From Bacteroidales bacterium (GTDB lineage Bacteria; Bacteroidota; Bacteroidia; Bacteroidales; JAADGE01): a stretch of DNA of 64,000 nt. The stretch covers positions 1 to 64,000 of the forward strand of contig JAKISF010000017.1 in assembly GCA_021648725.1 (NCBI GenBank), given 5' to 3'. Positions 55,994 to 64,000 of this stretch are shown piece by piece (position 1 is the first letter of the stretch; each line of letters opens with the position of its first letter). Both the position numbers and the translations under genes were made by a program. The notes below the pieces were generated by a model. The model had not been told where the DNA came from. It did no database searches and saw only the letters and a list, made by a program, of their open reading frames with translations.

Positions 55994-58180
55994 CTACATT
56001 CTTATTATTTTGAATTCTGTTCGTCTGTTTTGTTGATGTTGTGCTTCGGTACATTCAACTTTTTGGCCGCCTTCGCATCCGCATTTATTTATTAATTTAT
56101 TTTCACCGTATCCTTGACCTGATATTCTTGTGGGGTTTGTAATACGAACTTTTATATAATGTGCAGATGCTTTTGCTCTTTTGTCGGATAATTTTAAATT
56201 ATAAATTGAAGATCCTCTGCAATCTGTATGCGATGAAAGTTCTATTTCCATTTTTGGATATTCGTTCATAATCTTAACAATTTTATCTAATTCATTAGCA
56301 GCATCAGGCCTGATATTATATTTATTGAAATCAAAATAGATAGGATTTATTTCTAATATTTGTCCTAAATTTTCTCCAATTTTAATTTTTTGCAGATTAA
56401 TATTAAAGCTATACTCGCCCATTCTGTTTAAAATACCGTTATAAGTTGTAATTTTCGGGGCAAAACCGTCTTTTTCAAAAGTAAAGGTATAATTAACACT
56501 GTCGTTTAGTTTATATTCGTTTAATTTAATAAAGAATTCTCCGTTATCGTAAGTTTTTGAAATATTTCTTTCTCCGGTTTTATTATTAATATACGATACT
56601 TTAACACCGGCAACAGGAACATTATTTTCTTTATCTGTTACATTACAAAGCAATGTAAAATCAGGCAGCCTTTCAAGAGTCAGATTTTTATATACAAATT
56701 CGTCTTCAGTTTTTGTGCTTATATTTGCAAAGGCTGTAATATGCTTGGGCTTAGAGCCTTGCAGCTTGTATTCGGAGTCCGGAGAAACAGTAAATTCATA
56801 ATTCCCGTTTTTATCGGAAGCAATTATTTTAATAATTTCTCCTTGATTATTATATAGGCTGACATCTGTGTTTGCCAAAGTATTACCGGAATCATCTTTA
56901 ACCGTCCCTTTAATTATAACATCAATAGTGAACGGTTTCAATAATCTGAAAGAATAAATATCATCGTCTCCTTTTCCTTCTGTTCTGTTTGAAGAAAAGT
57001 AACCTTTTCTCATTTTTTTATCGATGATTAATGCAAAATCGTCAAAATTACTGTTGACCGGAACGCCTACATTTTTCGGTTTGGTAAAACCGTTTTCTTT
57101 AATTTTAGAAAAATATATATCTAAACCTCCCAAACCTAATAATCCGTCGGAAGCAAAAAATAAGAAACCGTCTTTATGAATAAACGGGAACATTTCATTG
57201 CCTTCAGTGTTTATAGTTCTTCCAAGATTTTTTGGGGCACTCCATTCTCCTAATTTATTTCTTTTTGAAACATAAATATCAACCCCTCCGTGACCTCCGG
57301 GCATATCGGATGCAAAATACATTGTTTTGCCGTCGGCTGTAAGTGCAGGGTGTCCGACTGAATAATTGTCATTATTATAATTAAAAGGAATTGCTTCTTT
57401 CCAATTATCATTTTCTTTTTCGGAAGTAAATATTTGAAGTTTTATAATTCCGTCGTTACTTTTTCCGCCATAATTATTTCTTGTAAAAGCCGTAAAACTA
57501 CCATCTTTTGAATATGATGCAGGACCTTCGTGGTACTTCTTATTAAAGGTCTTTTTCAGAGGTTTTACATTTTTTAATTGAGAGTGTTCAACATCTGCAA
57601 TAAATAGGTCTAAAAAAGACAGTTTATTCCAGTTCCAAATTCGTTTTATTAATCTTGTACCTTTTCTTGTTGATGCAAAAACAATTTTATCGTTATAAAA
57701 TGCAGTTCCGAAATCTTGTTGTTCTGTATTTATATCAAGGTTTTTTACTCTGAACTGTTCTTTATCCGTAAGTAATAAATTATAAAAGCCTTTATTTTCA
57801 AAATATAATTTTGCTCTGCTGTCACCTTTTTCAAGTTTATAGAACTTTTCCATCCATTCTTCAGCTTCTGTATATTTTTGATTTATTGCGAGAACAGATG
57901 CATAATTATAGATATCTTCACTTGTACTTTTAGGAGAATCAACTATTTCACTGTAATAAAATTCGGCATTAAAATAATCTCCTGTTTTATAATAACTTTC
58001 GGCAAGTTTCTTATTAATTTCAAAAGTTTTATATGGTAAGTCTTCAAACTTCTCAATTGATTCAGAATATGAATAAATCTTATAAAATTTATCTCCTTTT
58101 TTCAATTGTCCTGTTTGTGCACTTAAAGAAAACGAAAGAAATAACAATGCCACTACTATAAGATACTTAAATACAGTCAT
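55994..58180 (-). CDS. PorE-like T9SS envelope protein, copy 1
   Basis: 728 residues, same plan as the following copy: signal peptide (about 1-21, SLSAQ), TPR, PD40 propeller (LTADGKTMYFASDMPGGHGG), regulatory-like domain, OmpA domain (SHTDCRGSSIYNLKLSDKRA). The tail after the OmpA core has a Cys-rich insertion (NKCGCEGGQKVECTE) that the other copy has only in reduced form. Sequence identity between copies is high in the propeller and OmpA parts and low in the linker, as in an old duplication. Its start is 76 bases from the SprF-like gene. Confidence 0.75.
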   Translation of the reverse strand: MTVFKYLIVVALLFLSFSLSAQTGQLKKGDKFYKIYSYSESIEKFEDLPYKTFEINKKLAESYYKTGDYFNAEFYYSEIVDSPKSTSEDIYNYASVLAINQKYTEAEEWMEKFYKLEKGDSRAKLYFENKGFYNLLLTDKEQFRVKNLDINTEQQDFGTAFYNDKIVFASTRKGTRLIKRIWNWNKLSFLDLFIADVEHSQLKNVKPLKKTFNKKYHEGPASYSKDGSFTAFTRNNYGGKSNDGIIKLQIFTSEKENDNWKEAIPFNYNNDNYSVGHPALTADGKTMYFASDMPGGHGGVDIYVSKRNKLGEWSAPKNLGRTINTEGNEMFPFIHKDGFLFFASDGLLGLGGLDIYFSKIKENGFTKPKNVGVPVNSNFDDFALIIDKKMRKGYFSSNRTEGKGDDDIYSFRLLKPFTIDVIIKGTVKDDSGNTLANTDVSLYNNQGEIIKIIASDKNGNYEFTVSPDSEYKLQGSKPKHITAFANISTKTEDEFVYKNLTLERLPDFTLLCNVTDKENNVPVAGVKVSYINNKTGERNISKTYDNGEFFIKLNEYKLNDSVNYTFTFEKDGFAPKITTYNGILNRMGEYSFNINLQKIKIGENLGQILEINPIYFDFNKYNIRPDAANELDKIVKIMNEYPKMEIELSSHTDCRGSSIYNLKLSDKRAKASAHYIKVRITNPTRISGQGYGENKLINKCGCEGGQKVECTEAQHQQNRRTEFKIIRM

Positions 58181-58256
58181 TTGTCTTGTTTTAATTTAAA
58201 AATTTAAAGTTATCTCAGAATATAGTGCAAAATTTGTACAATTATTTAATTTAGTT

Positions 58257-59186
58257 TTAGAAATATCTCGGAGAACGTATTTTTTCCTCAGTTTTATAAA
58301 TAAAGTCATATCTCAACATCAATTCATGGCTTCCTCCGTTGTATTTCATGGTTGTATTTGCATAAGACCAATCAAATGAGTATCCTAATGCTAATTGATC
58401 CGTAATGTTTACACCTGCTAACAGACCAACAGCATCTCCTGTTCTGAACATAGCACCTAACCAGAATTTCTCATTAAAAATAAAGGATGCCGTAATATCT
58501 CCTTCAATCGGAGCTCCGTTTGTTACTTTCATAAATGCGGTAGGTCTAAATTTAATTTCTTCATTTAAATCAAAAACACTTCCTGCTATCAAAAAATAAT
58601 GCCTTTTCTCAGATGCTAAATTTGTAGTTCCGGATGTTGAATTTGTAATAAAATTATTTTCAAGCAATTTCGGAACAGAAACTCCCGCATAAAACTTATC
58701 AGTATAATAATACATTCCGAAACCAAAATTCGGTAATAGTTTTGATTGAACATCATTAATAAAAGCAGGGTCATTTTGTTCAGTTAATGACAAATCGGTT
58801 AAATTATGGTTCATCATATTCATACCGCCTTTTAAACCGAATGCTAATTTTGCTTTTTCACTAACTTTTATTCTGTATGAAAAATCTACATAAAATGATG
58901 TTGTATTTGTCGGTCCTATTTTATCATTGATGAAAGATAAACCGATACCGGAGTTTTGATTTAGTATCGGAGTATGAAGTGTTAATGTTTGTGTTGTGGG
59001 TGCTCCGTCAAATCCTACCCATTGCGATCTGTGCAATCCTGTAATCGTAAGTGCATCCCTACTGCCTGCATAAGCAGGATTAACTGCGATTGTGTTAAAC
59101 ATATAATGTGTAAACATTGCATCTTGCTGTGCATGAGCCGAATATCCGACTATTGTAAATAATATTATTATAATTGTCTTTTTCAT
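58257..59186 (-). CDS. PorP/SprF-like outer-membrane protein
   Basis: 309 residues. Signal peptide (about 1-19, YSAHAQ), then QDAMFTHYMFNTIAVNPAYA and LTITGLHRSQWVGFDGAPTT, the hallmark of the PorP/SprF family, and a barrel that ends in LMLRYDF. In Flavobacterium, SprF-like proteins work with the large adhesin SprB encoded next to them, helping its T9SS secretion and attachment through the type B C-terminal domain. The same arrangement is here: the adhesin gene ends 67 bases before this one. Confidence 0.9.
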   Translation of the reverse strand: MKKTIIIILFTIVGYSAHAQQDAMFTHYMFNTIAVNPAYAGSRDALTITGLHRSQWVGFDGAPTTQTLTLHTPILNQNSGIGLSFINDKIGPTNTTSFYVDFSYRIKVSEKAKLAFGLKGGMNMMNHNLTDLSLTEQNDPAFINDVQSKLLPNFGFGMYYYTDKFYAGVSVPKLLENNFITNSTSGTTNLASEKRHYFLIAGSVFDLNEEIKFRPTAFMKVTNGAPIEGDITASFIFNEKFWLGAMFRTGDAVGLLAGVNITDQLALGYSFDWSYANTTMKYNGGSHELMLRYDFIYKTEEKIRSPRYF

Positions 59187-59253
59187 TTTTTGTATCTTTT
59201 GATAATTTATTTTATAGGAATAATATTTATTATCTTCTCCTTATTTTTTTATA

Positions 59254-62200
59254 TTACTTAGTAAGATAAATATATCCTTTGATTACACCTGTATCATTTG
59301 TAGGTTGCAAAATATAGAAATATGTTCCTTCGGGTAATTCATTGCCTCCGATTGTAATGCCGAACATTGATGTACCGCTCCAATCATTATTATAAGGACT
59401 TGCTTCAAAAATTTTATTTCCCCATCTGTTAAATATTATAAGTGAATTGCCCGGATAATTCTCTAAGCCCTTTATAACAAAAATATCATTTATTCCGTCA
59501 CCGTTTGGTGAAAATCCTTCAGGTATTTGAATTTCAGAAATAATTACATCAGATATTGTCGGGTCGTCCGGTTCTCCGTCACCGTTATTATCAATATCGG
59601 CAGAATTATTCGGATCATCAGATTCATCAGTAACTTCATTACCGTTGATATCTTCTCCTGTTCCGAATGCAGTATTAATAACCTGACCTGCTGTAATATC
59701 ATAATTTGTTATTATATGTATTGCTGTAACTATTTCAGAGTCTCCGGGAGAAAGTGAGGTTATCGGACTTCCGTCAATCGAATCTGCATTATCATCAGTT
59801 ATCTCAATATTATACAAAGTCATATTTCCGGTATTTGTAACTTCTATTGTATATGTTATTTCAGCATCTTCTTCTATTACTTCCGGAAGATTTGCAACCT
59901 TTGTAATTGACATTGATGAAATAAATTCGGGTGTCGGTGTATTTATGTCCGAATTATCCGTATTGTCAGGATCCGGTTCCGTGCCCGCAACTGTCGCGGT
60001 ATTTGCATAATCTCCTGTTTCATTTACTGTTACGGTAATATTTAAAACTGCAGTTCCTGAATTCATGATATCTCCTATTGCCCAAATTCCTGTTCCTGCA
60101 TTATAAGCTCCCGAACCGTCATCAGACACATAAGTATATCCGGAAGGAATATTATCCGTAACTGTTACACCTGTTGCATCACTCGGTCCTGAATTTGTAA
60201 CGGTTAAAGTAAATACTACATTATCTCCGGGTTCAGGATTAGAATTATCAGCTATTTTTATAATTGAAAGATTTGTTTGAGCATCATCATCTTCAATCGT
60301 AATCGTTTCTTGTTGTACTCCGTTTTCACTTGCTCCTCCGCCTGTTACGTTTGATATATCTGCTACAACTGTTTCACTTCCTTCATATATTACATCGTCA
60401 ACAGCTGTTATATCAATTGTTCCGATAGTATTTCCGGCTGAAACCGTAATTGAAGTTAACGCATTATAATCAGTTCCTGAACCGGTTGCAGTTCCTGTAT
60501 ATGTCAAATCAATAACAACATCTTCATAAGTTGCATTACTTAATGTTGCGGTTAAAGCTGATACTCCGCCGTTTTCCGCAATAGTTAACGGGTTTGCCAA
60601 CAATGTTACCGTCGGTATATCAGCATTGTCATCAATAGTTACGGTTTCTTGCTGTGTTCCGCTTTCACTTGCACCGCCTCCTGTTATACTTGCGATGTCG
60701 GTAATTACTGTTTCATTGCCTTCGTAAATTGCATCGTTTATTGCTGTTATATCGGTTGTGCCGGTCAGGCTTCCTGCTGAAATCGTAATTGAATTTGCTA
60801 CGCCGTAATCAGTGGTGTTTGTTGCCGTTCCGGTGTAAGTCAAATTAACAACTACATTTTCATAAGTTGCATTGCTTAATGTTGCGGTAAGTGTTGATAC
60901 TCCGCCGTTTTCAATTATGCTTGCAGGACTTGAACTTAATGTTACCGAAGGTATGTCTGCATTGTCATCTATGGTTACAGTTATTTGTTGTGTGCCGTTT
61001 TCAGTGGCATTTCCTCCCGTAACACTTGAAATATCAGTAATTACTGTTTCATTGCCTTCGTAAGTCGCATCGTTTATTGCGGTTATATCTGTTGTACCGG
61101 TTGTATTTCCGGCAGTTATCGTTACGGATGTTGAAACTGTATAATCTGTTCCGTTACTTGCCGTTCCGCTGTATGTTAAGTTTACGACTACGTCTTCAAA
61201 TGTTACGGCATCTAATGTTGCAGTTATTGTTGATATCCCTCCGTTTTCCGCTATTGTTAAGGGACTTGCCGAAATTGTTACCAGAACTCCGTCATCATCC
61301 GTTATCGTTACGGTTGCTTGTTGTGTTCCGTTTTCTGTGGCATCGCCTCCTGTTATACTTGTAATATCGGTAATAACAGTTTCATCTCCTTCTGAAATTG
61401 CATCATTAACAGCGGTTATGTCGGTTGTACCGGTTGTATTTCCGGCAGTTATTGTTATTGATGTTGCAACATTATAATCTGTACCTGAGCCTGTTGCCGT
61501 TCCGGAATATGTCAAATTTACGATAACATCTTCAAAAGTTGCCGTGCTTAATGTTGCCGTTAAGGTTGATACTCCGCCGTTTTCTGCAATGTTTGCCGGA
61601 CTTACAGAAAGTGTTACTGTAGGTGCGGTTTCATCATCGTCATTAATTACGGCTACATCATTCGGATTAATTCCGTTATATTTAACATCTAAACTAACTG
61701 CGGGTGCGGAAATAATATTATATGTGATGTTACCGTCAAAAACAATATCATCTTGTCCGGTTACAGTAATAGTTTTTGGAGTATTCCAATCTGCTGATGT
61801 AAAAGTAATGTCGGTTGCAGCAATAGTTCCTTCACTTGTATCGTCTGAATTAAGCCCGACAACAACATCATTAGTAGGTTGAGTATTTAATACAATCGTA
61901 AATGTAGCTGTACCTCCAACTTCTGTAGTATGTTGAGAGATTAAAGAAACATTAATACCTGCAGTTAAAGATGTGTTATTTTCGGGATTTAAAACAGCTG
62001 TTGAAGTATTATATAGCGGACCTGTTGCATCTTGGTTAAATTCACATACCATAAAACGATATTCAGTTCCCTCTAAAATATTATTCATTGTAACGGATGT
62101 TCCGGTTCCTTTATAAATGCAAAACCAACCTGTTGTTCCGATTTCACTTCCTAATCCGAAACCTGAATTGGCTGCATAAACAGTTCCGTTTACAGGAAAT

Positions 62201-64000
62201 GGTTGACCGGTATTTATTTGTTTTGCAAAAACAATTCTTTCGGTACCGTTTCCGTTAATCCAATTTATATCCATTTGAGTCGCTCCCGTATTCGGAAAAG
62301 TGATATCGTGAGCCTGTACAGTAGGTGTTACACCGTAAGTAGCCTGATTTAAAGGGTTTGTCGGGACGCTGCCGTCAATAAAATTATAACCTGCGGTATA
62401 GTCGCATACCATTACCCTATATTCAGTTGAAGGGCTTAAACCTGAAATTGATACTGTAGAGGGAACGCCATCGTAAACACAAAACCAACCTGTTGTTCCG
62501 ATTTGTTGACCGGATCCGTAAACAGGATTTGCTGTATATGTTGTTCCGTCAACGGGAAAAGGTTCATCTGTTGTTGAATTTGTTTGTTTTATGAATACTT
62601 GTCGAGCAATACCGTCACCGTCTGTCCAATCAACTTGAAAAGAGTTCGTTGTAACTCCACTAAAAACGAGATGATGAGCAGGAGACAATGCAGCTGTAAC
62701 TTGGTTATTAGGATCTGTTGCATTCGTAACGGTCAGATAATTTTCATTTCCGGGCGAGCCGAAATATTCACAAACCATAACTGTATAATCAGTAGCTTTG
62801 GCCAAATTAGTAATATCTACATTTGAACCGATACCATCATAAATACAATACCAACCGGATGAGCCGATTTGATCACCTACACCATAAACAGTTGAAGCGG
62901 TATATGTTGTATTGTTAATCGGAAGTGCATTACCTGCTGTTGCCGTGAGTTTAATAAATGCAACACGCCTTGTTCCTGTTCCGTTTGTCCAGTCAACTGT
63001 AAATGAATTTGATAAAACATTTGTAAAAGTAACATTAGTGGCTTGTGTTATCGTCAAGGTTTTTTGGTTTGCCGGATTAATAACAGCTGTATTTGTGTTA
63101 TATAATTCTGTTCCCGAGCCATTATTATATTCTAAAACCATGACTCTGTAATCGGTATTATCTGCTAATCCGGTAACAACTACTTCCGGAGAAGAAGCAC
63201 CGTTATAAACACAAAACCAACCTGTAGTACCAATTTGATTTCCTAAACCAAAAACAGTATTGGCAGCATAAGTTGTATTATCTACAGGAAACGGTTGTCC
63301 GGTTGTTGTTTGTTTTATAAAAACAAGGCGTTGAGCCCCGTTACCGTTTGTCCAATTAATTTTCACGGCAGAGTTCCCTACTTCAGAAAATACGATATCA
63401 TGTGCTTGAATTGTAGGAGCAGAAGTGCTTATAGCAGGTAGCGGAACGGTTTGTTCGGTATCCTGCTTAACATTACAATACCACCAAGTATTAATTGTGT
63501 TAAGATTTCCATAATCAGCATTTGACCAGGTATGAGCCGGACTTAATGCACCGTTTAATTCAACTTTAGGGCTTCCGTCACCGGTAGCGTCCGGGATATT
63601 TGAGTCATCCCAATACAGTTGAACAACATAAGGGTTCGAAGGTCGAACTTGGTTTACTGAAAGTCCGTTGTATAAATACTCTGCATCATAAGTCGGGAAA
63701 TTACTTCTTCCGTCTGCATAAGAAACTGTATAATGCAATAAGTAACCGTCTGCTAAAATATTCCCGTTCCCGTCTATACCATCCCAAGGCATAGAGCGTA
63801 TATATGGTGCTGTTTCTCCGGCTGCAGGAATTATATCAAATACAAGAACTCTGTCCGTTGTATTTAACACATCGTCATATACATCAGGTACTGCAGGATT
63901 TTCAACATTTAATAAAATTCTGAACGTACCCGGCTGAGTAGATGATAAATTAAAACTGTATTTATTCGGTCCGCTTGCAGCAGTTCTTGTTACATAAGGT
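59254..64000 (-). CDS. Giant repeat adhesin with gliding-motility type C-terminal domain (5' end outside window)
   Basis: At least 1581 residues are visible; the frame is open to the window edge, so the signal peptide and more repeats lie beyond it (a GTG at 63870 is internal). In order from the edge: a FlgD-Ig-like segment (MPWDGIDGNGNILADGYL), four Fn3-like units of about 120 residues (each with IGTTGWFCVY or similar, 63417-61970), one divergent unit, four Calx-beta-like units of about 112 residues (61625-60280), two DUF11-like domains (60270-59640) and a type B T9SS C-terminal domain (IPEGFSPNGDGINDIF, IIFNRWGNKIFEA, GTYFYIL). SprB-like cell-surface adhesin; the substrate is not known. Confidence 0.85.
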   Translation of the reverse strand, partial: PYVTRTAASGPNKYSFNLSSTQPGTFRILLNVENPAVPDVYDDVLNTTDRVLVFDIIPAAGETAPYIRSMPWDGIDGNGNILADGYLLHYTVSYADGRSNFPTYDAEYLYNGLSVNQVRPSNPYVVQLYWDDSNIPDATGDGSPKVELNGALSPAHTWSNADYGNLNTINTWWYCNVKQDTEQTVPLPAISTSAPTIQAHDIVFSEVGNSAVKINWTNGNGAQRLVFIKQTTTGQPFPVDNTTYAANTVFGLGNQIGTTGWFCVYNGASSPEVVVTGLADNTDYRVMVLEYNNGSGTELYNTNTAVINPANQKTLTITQATNVTFTNVLSNSFTVDWTNGTGTRRVAFIKLTATAGNALPINNTTYTASTVYGVGDQIGSSGWYCIYDGIGSNVDITNLAKATDYTVMVCEYFGSPGNENYLTVTNATDPNNQVTAALSPAHHLVFSGVTTNSFQVDWTDGDGIARQVFIKQTNSTTDEPFPVDGTTYTANPVYGSGQQIGTTGWFCVYDGVPSTVSISGLSPSTEYRVMVCDYTAGYNFIDGSVPTNPLNQATYGVTPTVQAHDITFPNTGATQMDINWINGNGTERIVFAKQINTGQPFPVNGTVYAANSGFGLGSEIGTTGWFCIYKGTGTSVTMNNILEGTEYRFMVCEFNQDATGPLYNTSTAVLNPENNTSLTAGINVSLISQHTTEVGGTATFTIVLNTQPTNDVVVGLNSDDTSEGTIAATDITFTSADWNTPKTITVTGQDDIVFDGNITYNIISAPAVSLDVKYNGINPNDVAVINDDDETAPTVTLSVSPANIAENGGVSTLTATLSTATFEDVIVNLTYSGTATGSGTDYNVATSITITAGNTTGTTDITAVNDAISEGDETVITDITSITGGDATENGTQQATVTITDDDGVLVTISASPLTIAENGGISTITATLDAVTFEDVVVNLTYSGTASNGTDYTVSTSVTITAGNTTGTTDITAINDATYEGNETVITDISSVTGGNATENGTQQITVTIDDNADIPSVTLSSSPASIIENGGVSTLTATLSNATYENVVVNLTYTGTATNTTDYGVANSITISAGSLTGTTDITAINDAIYEGNETVITDIASITGGGASESGTQQETVTIDDNADIPTVTLLANPLTIAENGGVSALTATLSNATYEDVVIDLTYTGTATGSGTDYNALTSITVSAGNTIGTIDITAVDDVIYEGSETVVADISNVTGGGASENGVQQETITIEDDDAQTNLSIIKIADNSNPEPGDNVVFTLTVTNSGPSDATGVTVTDNIPSGYTYVSDDGSGAYNAGTGIWAIGDIMNSGTAVLNITVTVNETGDYANTATVAGTEPDPDNTDNSDINTPTPEFISSMSITKVANLPEVIEEDAEITYTIEVTNTGNMTLYNIEITDDNADSIDGSPITSLSPGDSEIVTAIHIITNYDITAGQVINTAFGTGEDINGNEVTDESDDPNNSADIDNNGDGEPDDPTISDVIISEIQIPEGFSPNGDGINDIFVIKGLENYPGNSLIIFNRWGNKIFEASPYNNDWSGTSMFGITIGGNELPEGTYFYILQPTNDTGVIKGYIYLTK
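60280..61625 (-). repeat. Four tandem Calx-beta-like coding repeats
   Basis: Four units of about 336 bases encoding IAENGGVSTLTATLS, YSGTATGSGTDYN and SITGGDATENGTQQ variants. They are similar enough at DNA level (for example GTTTCATTGCCTTCGTAA recurs) for recombination to change copy number. Confidence 0.8.
61970..63417 (-). repeat. Four tandem Fn3-like coding repeats
   Basis: Four units of about 360 bases. Each encodes a conserved core F-x-V-x-W-T-N-G-x-G, R-x-V-F-I-K-Q-T and IGTTGWFCVY followed by YRVMVCEY. More diverged from each other than the Calx-beta-like units. Confidence 0.75.

Noticed and set aside
60872-61882. Several open frames on the plus strand opposite the adhesin gene
   Set aside because: They mirror the Calx-beta-like repeats in the other strand, with no starts, motifs or spacing of their own.
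60280-63417. Regular repeats considered as a CRISPR array
   Set aside because: Units are 336-360 bases, encode protein domains in frame and have no short repeat-spacer pattern.

Overview
The window comes from a low-GC member of the Bacteroidota. Four things point there: type IX secretion (T9SS) signatures (a type A sorting domain at the end of the gene at 19171, a gliding-motility type C-terminal domain on the adhesin at 59254, a PorP/SprF-like protein and two PorE-like proteins); start sites preceded by A-rich sequence rather than Shine-Dalgarno motifs; TAnnTTTG promoter boxes; and a str-S10-spc-alpha ribosomal cluster without tuf. I cannot place it below class level from sequence alone.

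Region 1 (1-1910) is a decayed Rhs/polymorphic-toxin scrap: an interrupted C-terminal fragment, an overlapping lipoprotein that could be its immunity protein, a cluster of short perfect hairpins, and a GC-richer Rhs core fragment cut off at the conserved NGR motif. Region 2 (2034-19088) is one continuous 32-gene ribosomal cluster (rpsL to rplQ, with fusA, secY, infA and rpoA), with a promoter-like box in front and a strong terminator behind. tuf, adk and map are absent. Region 3 (19171-29100) holds a secreted T9SS protein, a divergent family 2 glycosyltransferase, pyruvate phosphate dikinase, an OmpA/TPR lipoprotein and htpG, separated by hairpin terminators.

Region 4 (29277-42117) is the most interesting part. 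A SiaC-like phosphoprotein meets, tail to tail, an operon of a PapD-like chaperone, a MORN-repeat protein and a tandem SiaB-like kinase. Divergent from that operon are a TPR-PP2C phosphatase (SiaA-like), two small secreted beta proteins that look like pilin subunits, a 1194-residue usher-like barrel ending in an OmpA domain, a lipoprotein, and a hybrid sensor whose phosphoacceptor His is a Tyr. I read this as a phosphorylation-controlled partner switch linked to a chaperone/usher-like surface assembly. No diguanylate cyclase (SiaD) is present. The functional link is inferred.

Region 5 (42189-53614) is mixed: a coiled-coil protein with a possible decayed neighbour, a divergent Nramp-family transporter with altered metal-site motifs, a gamma-glutamylcyclotransferase-like protein, a LOG-family hydrolase, recR, a glycosyltransferase fused to a degenerate sugar-transferase module, a PD40/OmpA protein, an MBOAT acyltransferase and a mitochondrial-type citrate synthase. 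Region 6 (53816-64000, minus strand) is a T9SS surface module: a giant repeat adhesin running off the window edge, then an SprF-like partner and two tandem PorE-like proteins. No tRNA, rRNA, CRISPR array or complete insertion sequence was seen.
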